Shown here one piece after another: positions 1 to 5,841 of a DNA stretch of 6,337 bases. The DNA lies in contig SYAA01000323.1 of NCBI GenBank assembly GCA_005789055.1, forward strand, positions 1 through 6,337, given 5' to 3'. The notes below the pieces were generated by a model. That model did not search any database. It saw nothing but the letters and a program-made list of their open reading frames with translations, and had not been told where the DNA came from. The stretch is from Actinomycetota bacterium (GTDB taxonomy: Bacteria > Actinomycetota > Actinomycetes > Mycobacteriales > Mycobacteriaceae). Position 1 is the first letter of the stretch, and each line of letters starts with the position of its first letter. Made by a program: the position numbers and the translations under genes.

Positions 1-319
1 CATCTCCGGCGGGGAGAACATCTACTGCGCCGAGGTGGAGAACGTCCTCGCGGCCCACCCTGGCATCGTCGAGGTGGCCGTCATCGGTCGCGCCGACCCC
101 ACCTGGGGCGAAGTTCCGGTCGCTGTCGCGGCCATCGGTGTCGCCGAGTTGCGGTTGGAGGACCTCAGCGAACTCCTCGGCGAGCGACTGGCGCGCTACA
201 AGCACCCGAAGGCATTGGAGATCGTCGATTCACTGCCCCGCAACCCGGCCGGCAAGGTGCTGAAAAACCAGTTGAGGGAGCTTTTCGCGGGCACAGCCAA
301 AACCCCCACGGCCGATTAG
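1..319 (+). CDS. fadD5: FadD5 fatty-acid-CoA ligase, C-terminal fragment (5' end outside window)
   Basis: This is the last 105 codons of an acyl-adenylate-forming enzyme. The reading frame is open from base 2 and ends at TAG 317-319. It begins inside the A8 hinge motif of the family (ISGGENIYCAEVE, fragment residues 1-13). It ends with the A10 motif PRNPAGKVLK, whose lysine at fragment residue 85 (nt 254-256) is the family's catalytic adenylation lysine. The small C-terminal domain therefore looks intact. The family makes acyl-AMP from a fatty acid and ATP, then transfers the acyl group to CoA; it acts in the cytosol. The closest match I recall is M. tuberculosis FadD5, the first gene of mce1, and the yrbE1A/B and mce1 genes that follow support that assignment. 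In that operon FadD5 is thought to activate fatty acids recovered from lipids such as mycolates. The GTG at 35 is internal, not a start. The substrate cannot be read from this fragment. Confidence 0.93.
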   Translation, partial: ISGGENIYCAEVENVLAAHPGIVEVAVIGRADPTWGEVPVAVAAIGVAELRLEDLSELLGERLARYKHPKALEIVDSLPRNPAGKVLKNQLRELFAGTAKTPTAD

Positions 320-353
320 TACTGATGCGGCTCACCGCCTCCGACGAATCGGG

Positions 354-359
354 TATGTT
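354..359 (+). promoter_or_regulatory. candidate -10 element (TATGTT)
   Basis: TATGTT fits the loose TANNNT consensus of mycobacterial housekeeping (SigA) -10 boxes. There is no recognisable TTGACA-like -35 at the right distance, which mycobacterial promoters often lack anyway. A start site about 7 nt downstream would fall inside the left arm of the 361-406 hairpin, so this promoter and the full hairpin could not both act on the same transcript. A hexamer this degenerate occurs often by chance. Confidence 0.2.
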
Positions 360-360
360 C

Positions 361-406
361 CTGTGGTCGCGGTTACTACCCGGTGGTAGGGAGACCCGCG
401 CCACAG
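361..406 (+). terminator. bulged hairpin followed by a short T run: possible attenuator, terminator or processing stem
   Basis: CTGTGG (361-366) pairs with CCACAG (401-406). After a bulged T367, CGCGG (368-372) pairs with CCGCG (396-400). An internal loop separates this stem from a terminal stem, CTACC (376-380) with GGTAG (385-389), closed by a CGGT loop. That gives 16 Watson-Crick pairs within 46 nt. TTTT follows at 410-413, after a TGA spacer. The structure starts 42 nt after the fadD5 stop and ends 44 nt before the yrbE1A start. It could partly terminate read-through from fadD5, protect or process the mRNA, or, as DNA, act as an operator. The interrupted stem and short T run make full termination unlikely, and the structure is inferred by eye only. 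Confidence 0.4.
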
Positions 407-435
407 TGATTTTCGGATCGCTCGCTACTTGAGGC

Positions 436-444
436 AAGGGGAGG
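436..444 (+). promoter_or_regulatory. strong ribosome binding site of yrbE1A
   Basis: AAGGGGAGG is a near-consensus Shine-Dalgarno sequence whose last base is 6 nt before the TTG at 451. It decides the start of yrbE1A in favour of this non-ATG codon. The only nearby in-frame alternatives are internal ATGs at codon 15 and beyond, which would remove the conserved N-terminus. Confidence 0.8.
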
Positions 445-450
445 TTCCGT

Positions 451-1245
451 TTGACAACGGCGACCGGCGCCAGCGGATATCTCCGCAAGCGCATGCGCGG
501 CCCTTTGCAGGCTATGGGCGGCTTCTTCAAGATGTGCATCCTCACCTTCCGGGCTTTGGGTAGGCCGTTTCAGGGCAAGGAATTCATCCAGTACAGCTGG
601 TTTTTGATGTCGGTGGCATTGCTGCCGACCTTCGCGATGTCGATCCCGCTGACGGTGCTGATCATCTTCATCTTCAACCTCCTGCTGCAGGAGTTCGGCG
701 CCGCCGACGTCTCCGGGGCAGGGGCCGCGCTGGCCTCGGTGACTCAGCTGGGTCCGCTGGTGACCGTCCTCGTCGTGGCCGGAGCGGGTTCCACCGCGAT
801 CTGTGCTGACCTCGGGGCGCGCACCATCCGCGAGGAGATCGACGCCCTGGAGGTGCTCGGCATCGACCCCATCCACCGCCTGGTGGTGCCCCGGGTGGCC
901 GCGGCGATGTTCGTGGCCGTTCTGCTCAACGGCGCGGTCATCATGATCGGCCTGGTCGGAAGCTTCATCTTCGGCGTCGGACTGCAAAACCTTTCCGCCG
1001 GTGCCTATCTGCAGACCCTCACCCTGATCACCGGGCTGCCCGAGGTGATCATCTCAGTCGTGAAAGCCTTGGCCTTCGGTCTGATCGCCGGACTGGTCGG
1101 GTGTTACCGCGGCCTCACGGTGGGCGGCGGAGCCAAGGGCGTGGGCATCGCCGTGAACGAGACCCTGGTGTTGTGTGTGGTGGCACTGTTCGCGGTGAAC
1201 GTCATCTTCACGACCATCGGTGTCCGGTTCGGAACGGGGCGGTAA
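451..1245 (+). CDS. yrbE1A: YrbE1A, MlaE-type permease subunit of the Mce1 lipid importer
   Basis: This 264-residue integral membrane protein belongs to the MlaE/YrbE permease family (PF02405). With YrbE1B it forms the inner-membrane core of the Mce1 ABC-type importer, coupled to the MceG ATPase encoded elsewhere. It has an amphipathic N-terminus, then hydrophobic segments at roughly residues 50-76, 95-113, 145-175 and 235-258. The family's cytoplasmic loop motif EEIDALEVLGIDP spans residues 128-140 and is thought to contact the ATPase. The length is one residue short of the M. tuberculosis protein as I recall it, and the segment from QLGPL to VPRV is nearly identical. Translation starts at TTG, supported by the ribosome binding site at 436-444 and by the MTT- N-terminus shared with M. 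tuberculosis. The stop TAA (1243-1245) directly abuts the yrbE1B ATG. It is intact, with no missing motif. Confidence 0.95.
   Translation: MTTATGASGYLRKRMRGPLQAMGGFFKMCILTFRALGRPFQGKEFIQYSWFLMSVALLPTFAMSIPLTVLIIFIFNLLLQEFGAADVSGAGAALASVTQLGPLVTVLVVAGAGSTAICADLGARTIREEIDALEVLGIDPIHRLVVPRVAAAMFVAVLLNGAVIMIGLVGSFIFGVGLQNLSAGAYLQTLTLITGLPEVIISVVKALAFGLIAGLVGCYRGLTVGGGAKGVGIAVNETLVLCVVALFAVNVIFTTIGVRFGTGR
832..855 (+). repeat. coupling-loop direct repeat, copy 1 (yrbE1A)
   Basis: These 24 nt encode EEIDALEV in YrbE1A. They match 1702-1725 in yrbE1B at 23 of 24 positions, with an exact run of 17 nt. The cause is paralogy of the two permease genes and strong selection on the ATPase-contact loop, not a mobile repeat. 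Confidence 0.8.
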
Positions 1246-2127
1246 ATGGCAACGGCGACGGCGAACGCGACGGTTGTACGTACCCGCTTCCCACGAGCGG
1301 CGCGCGATGCCGGGAAGTGGGCCAGCCTCCCGGGCCGGTTCCTGGACAGCTGCGGGCGAATCGCCTGGTTCGCTATTCAGGCCATCGGGCAGATCGGCCA
1401 TGCGCTGCGGTACTACCGCAAAGAGATCGTCCGCCTGATCGCCGAGATCGGCATGGGCGCCGGCGCAATGGCTGTCGTCGGCGGCACCGTGGCCATCGTC
1501 GGGTTCGTGACGTTGTCGGCCGGGTCGCTGATCGCCATCCAGGGTTTCGCCTCGTTGGGCAACATCGGGGTGGAGGCCTTCACCGGCTTCCTCGCCGCCA
1601 TGGTCAACGTTCGGTTGACCGCGCCGGTGGTGACCGGTGAGGCATTGGCCGCCACCGTCGGTGCCGGTGCCACCGCCGAAATCGGCGCCATGCGCATCTC
1701 TGAGGAGATCGACGCCCTCGAGGTGATGGGCATCAAGAGCATCTCCTACCTGGTGTCGACACGAATCCTGGCCGGTGCCGTGGTGATCATCCCGCTGTAT
1801 GCGATGGCGCTCATCATGGCCTTCCTAGCCGCCCAACTCACCACCACCGTGCTCTATGGGCAGTCCGGTGGCACCTACTCGCACTACTTCCACACGTTCT
1901 TGAGACCCGATGACGTGTTCTGGTCCTTCATCCAGGTGATCATCATCTCGGTCATCGTGATGATCAACCACTGCTACTTCGGCTACACCGCCTCCGGTGG
2001 CCCGGTGGGCGTGGGCGAGGCGGTGGGCCGCTCCATGCGGACCTCGCTCGTGGTGGTTCAGTTCGTGGTCCTGTTCGCTTCGTTGGCGCTGTACGGCACC
2101 AACCCCAACTTCAACCTCTCGGTTTAG
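1246..2127 (+). CDS. yrbE1B: YrbE1B, second MlaE-type permease subunit of the Mce1 lipid importer
   Basis: This 293-residue membrane protein is a paralogue of YrbE1A and its partner in the permease heterodimer. A variable, basic N-terminus (about residues 1-35) is followed by the conserved block ALRYYRKE (53-60). Hydrophobic segments lie at about 68-92, 96-112, 172-200, 227-245 and 265-285. The ATPase-contact loop EEIDALEVMGIKS is at residues 153-165. The protein ends in NPNFNLSV, matching the NPNFNLTV end of the M. tuberculosis homologue, which I recall as 289 residues; the extra residues lie in the N-terminal tail. The ATG directly follows the yrbE1A stop, with only a G-rich stretch (1236-1242) as a possible ribosome binding site. 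Translation is therefore probably coupled to yrbE1A, which would help equal production of the two subunits. The stop TAG is 5 nt before mce1A. Confidence 0.95.
   Translation: MATATANATVVRTRFPRAARDAGKWASLPGRFLDSCGRIAWFAIQAIGQIGHALRYYRKEIVRLIAEIGMGAGAMAVVGGTVAIVGFVTLSAGSLIAIQGFASLGNIGVEAFTGFLAAMVNVRLTAPVVTGEALAATVGAGATAEIGAMRISEEIDALEVMGIKSISYLVSTRILAGAVVIIPLYAMALIMAFLAAQLTTTVLYGQSGGTYSHYFHTFLRPDDVFWSFIQVIIISVIVMINHCYFGYTASGGPVGVGEAVGRSMRTSLVVVQFVVLFASLALYGTNPNFNLSV
1702..1725 (+). repeat. coupling-loop direct repeat, copy 2 (yrbE1B)
   Basis: This is the second copy of the 24-nt stretch described at 832-855, encoding EEIDALEV in YrbE1B. The single difference is a synonymous CTG/CTC leucine change. 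Confidence 0.8.
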
Positions 2128-2132
2128 CGCCC

Positions 2133-3344
2133 ATGACCGCCCCGTTGAACTCCCAACGTCGCCCGCCGCTGAAACTGGCCGGGCTCATCCTGCTGGTGAT
2201 TCTGGCGCTGATCACCACATTCGTGTTTCTCCAGTTCCGCGGGAAGCTCACGCCCACAACGGATTTGACGCTGATCTCGACCCGTTCCGGACTGGTGATG
2301 GACCCGAACTCGAAGGTGACCTACAACGGTGTCGAGATCGGCCGGGTCAAGTCCATCTCGGCTCAGGCCGCTGACGGCAAGGAAGCCGCAAAACTGATCC
2401 TTGAGGTCAACCCGCGCTACCTTCCGCTGATCCCGTCGAACGTGCAGGCCGACATCCAGGCCACCACGATCTTCGGCAATAAATACGTTTCGCTGACCAG
2501 CCCGGCGCAACCGAGCCCGACGCGAATCACCTCGTCCGATGTGATCGACGCGCGAAGCGTGACCGTGGAGTTCAACTCGCTGTTCGAGACGGTCACCGGG
2601 ATCGCGGAGAAGATCGATCCGGTCAAGCTGAACTTGACACTGTCGGCGACCGCGGAGTCATTGACCGGCCTGGGCACCAAGTTCGGCAAGTCGTTGGTGA
2701 GTGCGAACGCGGCGCTGGAAGAACTCAACCCGCGCCTGCCTCGACTGCAGTACGGCGTGCAGAGACTCGCCGATACGGCCGACATCTACACCGCGTACGG
2801 CCCGGACTTTTGGGACTCCCTGGACAACGTGCTGACGTCGGCGCGCACGATCAACGCCCAGCGTGGCGATCTCGATGCCGCGCTGCTGGCGGCGGTCGGC
2901 TTCGGCAACACCGGCGCCGACGTGTTCGAACGTGGGATGCCGTACCTCGTGCGGGCGCTGTCGGACCTCGTCCCGACGTCGAAAACGCTCGACACCTACA
3001 GCCCCTCGCTGTTCTGCATGGTGCGCAACTACGCCCAACTTCTCCCGCTGGCCCTGTCCTCCTTCGGCGGCAACGGCTACTCGCTGGACACCAACGCCGA
3101 GGTGCTCGGCGCGCCGAATGCATACGTGTTCCCGGAGAACCTGCCGCGCGTCAACGCCCGCGGCGGTCCGGGCGGGGCCCCGGGTTGCTGGCAACCGATC
3201 ACCCGCGATTTCTGGCCGGCACCCACCCTGGTGGCTGACACCGGTGCATCGATCGCGCCCTACAACCACTTCGAACTCGGTCAGCCGTTCCTGATGGAAT
3301 ACGTGTGGGGACGCCAAATCGGGGAGCACACGATCAACCCATGA
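2133..3344 (+). CDS. mce1A: Mce1A, MCE-domain subunit of the Mce1 lipid importer (short form)
   Basis: This 403-residue protein has a single N-terminal membrane anchor (about residues 14-33), an MCE/MlaD domain (about 44-124, from DLTLIS to YVSLTSP) and a long helical region. The C-terminal domain carries the mce1A signatures PENLPRVNARGGPGGAPGCWQ (334 onward) and EYVWGRQ near the end. Mce1A is one of six MCE subunits that form the periplasmic lipid conduit above YrbE1A/B. Two cysteines, C295 and C352, lie in contexts shared with the M. tuberculosis protein and could form a disulfide. That homologue is about 454 residues as I recall; this one lacks a hydrophobic stretch between NGYSL (314-318) and PNAY (328-331). 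An RGD tripeptide occurs at 244-246. The ATG is 5 nt after the yrbE1B stop and has no obvious Shine-Dalgarno sequence, suggesting coupled translation. The stop TGA overlaps the mce1B start. Confidence 0.94.
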   Translation: MTAPLNSQRRPPLKLAGLILLVILALITTFVFLQFRGKLTPTTDLTLISTRSGLVMDPNSKVTYNGVEIGRVKSISAQAADGKEAAKLILEVNPRYLPLIPSNVQADIQATTIFGNKYVSLTSPAQPSPTRITSSDVIDARSVTVEFNSLFETVTGIAEKIDPVKLNLTLSATAESLTGLGTKFGKSLVSANAALEELNPRLPRLQYGVQRLADTADIYTAYGPDFWDSLDNVLTSARTINAQRGDLDAALLAAVGFGNTGADVFERGMPYLVRALSDLVPTSKTLDTYSPSLFCMVRNYAQLLPLALSSFGGNGYSLDTNAEVLGAPNAYVFPENLPRVNARGGPGGAPGCWQPITRDFWPAPTLVADTGASIAPYNHFELGQPFLMEYVWGRQIGEHTINP

Positions 3345-4381
3345 GATATTCCGCCACGGCCGTCAAACTCGGCATCGTCTCCCTCGTGCTGCTGCTCTGC
3401 ACAGTGCTGCTGATCGTCATTTTCGGGCAGTTGCGGTTCGAGCGGTACAACACCTACTCCGCTGAGTTCAGCAACGGCAGCGGTCTGCGGGGCGGCCAGT
3501 TCGTGCGGGCCGGTGGCGTGGAGGTCGGCAAAGTGTCGAAGGTGCAGTTGACCGACAACGGCCAGCGCGCACTGGTCACTTTCGCCGTCGACAAGTCGCT
3601 GCCGCTGTACCAATCGACCAACGCGCAGATCCGCTACGCGAACCTGATCGGCGACCGCTACCTCAATCTCGATCGGGGCACCGGTGAGGGCGCCGATCGA
3701 GTGTTGCCGCCCGGCGGTTTCATCCCGGTGGCGCGCACCCAACCGGCACTCGACCTCGATGCGCTGATCGGCGGATTCAAGCCACTCTTCAAATCACTTG
3801 ACCCGGAGAAGGTCAACAACATCGCCACCTCACTGGTGACGGTGTTCCAGGGCCAGGGTGGCACGATCAGCGACATCCTCAGCCAGACAGCGCAATTGAC
3901 CTCCACCCTGGCCGATCGCGACCAGGCGATCGGTGAGGTGATCACCAATCTCAACACCGTGCTCGGTACGGTCGTCAAGCACCAGAAGGAATTCGACTCC
4001 ACCGTCGTGAACTTCGAGACCCTGATCACCGGTCTGAAGAACCGCGCCGATCCACTGGCCGGAGCGATCGCCGACATCAGTGACGCCTCAGGCACCCTGG
4101 CCGGGCTGCTGCGCGATGACCGTCCACTGCTGCAACAGACCATCGGCCAACTGGAGACCATCCAGCAGCCCTTTGCCGACGATCCGGCGAAGCTGGATAA
4201 GTTGCTCTCCGAGTACCCCGCGGCGATCACCCTGATCGGCCGAGCCGGCGGCATCTACGGCGACTTCTTCAACTTCTACCTGTGCGACATCAGCCTGAAG
4301 CTCAACGGACTCCAGCCGGGCGGGCCGGTCCGTACGGTCAACATCACCAAGCAGCCGTCTGGCAGGTGCACGCCGAAATGA
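3341..4381 (+). CDS. mce1B: Mce1B, MCE-domain subunit of the Mce1 lipid importer
   Basis: This 346-residue protein has a membrane anchor at about residues 9-28 and an MCE domain at about 38-113 (from TYSAEFSN to LNLDRG). A helical, coiled-coil-like region at about 130-290 includes the block VFQGQGGTISDILSQTAQLT. The C-terminal segment has C315 (FYLCD) and C343 (GRCTPK), a probable disulfide pair also present in the M. tuberculosis homologue. The length equals that homologue as I recall it. I chose ATG 3341 because it overlaps the mce1A stop in ATGA and aligns with the homologous MKITGTAIKLG start. A GTG at 3305 would add 12 residues of no matching sequence. A GGGGAG at 3321-3326 is rather far upstream (14 nt), so coupling to mce1A termination probably matters. 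The role is as one ring member of the Mce1 hexamer in the cell envelope. Confidence 0.94.
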   Translation: MRYSATAVKLGIVSLVLLLCTVLLIVIFGQLRFERYNTYSAEFSNGSGLRGGQFVRAGGVEVGKVSKVQLTDNGQRALVTFAVDKSLPLYQSTNAQIRYANLIGDRYLNLDRGTGEGADRVLPPGGFIPVARTQPALDLDALIGGFKPLFKSLDPEKVNNIATSLVTVFQGQGGTISDILSQTAQLTSTLADRDQAIGEVITNLNTVLGTVVKHQKEFDSTVVNFETLITGLKNRADPLAGAIADISDASGTLAGLLRDDRPLLQQTIGQLETIQQPFADDPAKLDKLLSEYPAAITLIGRAGGIYGDFFNFYLCDISLKLNGLQPGGPVRTVNITKQPSGRCTPK

Positions 4382-5838
4382 GAACCCTCGAAGGCTCCGA
4401 CCGGATTCGCAACGGCCTGATCGGCCTGCTCGTGCTGATCATGGTCATCGGCGTCGGCCAGAGTTTCGTCAGCACTCCGATGCTGTTCGCCAAGCCCATC
4501 TACTACGCGCACTTCGCTGATTCGGCGGGATCGGGTCCTGGCGACAAGGTCCGGATCAACGGCGTCGACGTCGGCAAGCTCAAGTCGCTGAAGATCGACG
4601 GTGACCGGGTCAAGGTCGGGTTCACCCTCGGCGACCAGCGCATCGGGTCCGACAGTCGGGTATCGATCCGCACCGACACCATCCTGGGCAAGCGCGTCAT
4701 GGAGATCGAGCCGCGCGGCAACAAACCGCTTGCGGTCAACGCCGTGCTGCCGATCGAGCAGAGCACGACGCCCTACCAGCTCTATGATGCGTTTTCCGAC
4801 TTGACCACCACCACCGCCGGGTGGGACCTCGATGCGGTCCGCAAATCGCTGAACGTGTTGAGCGAGACCCTCGACCAGAGTTCCCCCGAGTTGAGCAAGG
4901 CGCTGGACGGAATCGCTCGGTTCTCCGACACCATCGGTAAGCGCGATGATGAGTTCAAACTGCTCCTCGCCCAGGCCAATAAGGTCGCCGGGGTGCTGGG
5001 CAACCGGTCCGAGCAGATCAACCGTCTGCTGGTCAACGCCCAGGTGCTGCTCGCCACGGTGAACGCCCGCGGCCAGGCTATCGACGCCCTGCTGACGAAC
5101 GTCACTGCGGTATCGAGGCAATTCGCCGGGTTTATCGACGACAACCCGAACCTGAACAACGTGCTGTCCCAGCTGGAGATCGTCAGCGACGTGCTGGCCA
5201 AGCACAAGGAAGACTTCGCCTACTCGATCACCACGGCCTCGAAGTTCATGGGCGCGCTGGCCGAGGGCATCGGCTCGGGTCCCTACTTCAAGAGCCTCAT
5301 CGTGAACCTGATTCCCGGCCAGCTGATGCAACCGTTCGTCGACGCGGCATTCAAGAAGCGCGGGATCGATCCGGAGGAGTTCTGGCGCAACGCGGGCCTG
5401 CCGGCGTTCCGGTTCCCCGATCCCACCGCACCCATGCAGGCCAACGGAGCCCCGCCGGCACCGCAGCCGATTATGGAGGGCACGCCGGAATTCCCGGGCC
5501 CCGCCGTCGGCCCCGGCTCGCCGTGTTCCTACACCCCGACCGGCGGCAGCATGACACCAGGCAACCCGATGCCGTGCGCGTCGGTGACCGATGGCCCGTA
5601 TGGGCCGGTGCCCGGAGGATTCCCGCCGCCGAACATCGCGGTGTCGGCTCCGGTCCCGGATTCGGCCACGCCCAATCACGGTGTGCCGGCAGCCGCAATC
5701 CCCGGCACCATGGGGCCGATCGCTCCCGGCCTGCCGGGTCCGGCGCTGGCACCCGGTCCGTCGGGAGCCCGCACGGTGCCGGTGCCCGGCCCCGTCGACG
5801 CCCCCCCGTTCGCGCCACTCGACATGGGAGGGCAATAA
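4378..5838 (+). CDS. mce1C: Mce1C, MCE-domain subunit with a proline-rich C-terminal tail
   Basis: This 486-residue protein has a membrane anchor at about residues 12-31, an MCE domain at about 43-114 and a helical region to about 330. The conserved segment GPYFKSLIVNLIPGQLMQPF precedes a proline/glycine-rich tail from about residue 347 to the end. Cysteines C383 (GSPCSYTP) and C400 (PMPCAS) lie in the tail, matching positions I recall in M. tuberculosis Mce1C. That protein is about 515 residues; the difference is in the tail. ATG 4378 overlaps the mce1B stop in ATGA and gives the homologous MRTLE start. A GTG at 4282 in the same frame would add 32 residues that merely re-read the mce1B 3' end. 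Stop TAA lies 3 nt before mce1D. The helical part should build the elongated lipid channel; the low-complexity tail probably lies outside the packed helices. Confidence 0.94.
   Translation: MRTLEGSDRIRNGLIGLLVLIMVIGVGQSFVSTPMLFAKPIYYAHFADSAGSGPGDKVRINGVDVGKLKSLKIDGDRVKVGFTLGDQRIGSDSRVSIRTDTILGKRVMEIEPRGNKPLAVNAVLPIEQSTTPYQLYDAFSDLTTTTAGWDLDAVRKSLNVLSETLDQSSPELSKALDGIARFSDTIGKRDDEFKLLLAQANKVAGVLGNRSEQINRLLVNAQVLLATVNARGQAIDALLTNVTAVSRQFAGFIDDNPNLNNVLSQLEIVSDVLAKHKEDFAYSITTASKFMGALAEGIGSGPYFKSLIVNLIPGQLMQPFVDAAFKKRGIDPEEFWRNAGLPAFRFPDPTAPMQANGAPPAPQPIMEGTPEFPGPAVGPGSPCSYTPTGGSMTPGNPMPCASVTDGPYGPVPGGFPPPNIAVSAPVPDSATPNHGVPAAAIPGTMGPIAPGLPGPALAPGPSGARTVPVPGPVDAPPFAPLDMGGQ
5826..5832 (+). promoter_or_regulatory. 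ribosome binding site of mce1D
   Basis: GGGAGGG, within the last codons of mce1C, lies 9 nt before ATG 5842. It is the clearest Shine-Dalgarno sequence after that of yrbE1A, and it supports the mce1D start even though no stop codon is reached in the window. Confidence 0.65.
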
Positions 5839-5841
5839 ACC

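Larger units (their letters stand above)
320..450 (+). promoter_or_regulatory. fadD5-yrbE1A intergenic region, probable internal control region of the operon
   Basis: This 131-bp stretch is the only gap longer than 5 nt between genes in the window. It holds a weak -10-like hexamer (354-359), a bulged hairpin (361-406) followed by TTTT (410-413), and a strong Shine-Dalgarno sequence (436-444) before the TTG start of yrbE1A. I see no open reading frame in it with convincing coding character. From memory, the corresponding M. tuberculosis gap between Rv0166 and Rv0167 has been reported to have promoter activity of its own, so an internal promoter or attenuator is plausible here. No transcription start can be read directly from the sequence. 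Confidence 0.5.

Noticed and set aside
312..352. CCGATT (312-317) and AATCGG (347-352) as a stem around the fadD5 stop
   Set aside because: Six pairs with a 29-nt loop are expected by chance, and no T run follows.
376..987. 203-codon minus-strand frame opposite yrbE1A and the intergenic region
   Set aside because: Its composition (runs of His, Asp, Glu, Gln and Arg) is that of a shadow of membrane-protein codons, and it has no family resemblance.
1101..1640. 179-codon + strand frame across the yrbE1A/yrbE1B junction
   Set aside because: The Arg/Gly-rich translation is a frame-shifted reading of two well-supported genes.
3305..3340. GTG start giving mce1B a 12-residue extension
   Set aside because: It lies inside mce1A, has no good ribosome binding site, and the extra residues match nothing in the homologue. 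ATG 3341 forms the ATGA junction typical of the operon.
4282..4377. GTG start giving mce1C a 32-residue extension
   Set aside because: The added sequence is an out-of-frame reading of the conserved mce1B C-terminus. ATG 4378 gives the family's MRTLE start and an ATGA overlap.
4276..5835. 519-codon open frame on the minus strand opposite mce1C
   Set aside because: Long antisense frames are common in GC-rich genes. The product is full of Arg, Gly and His with no recognisable domain, and the + strand gene is clearly real.
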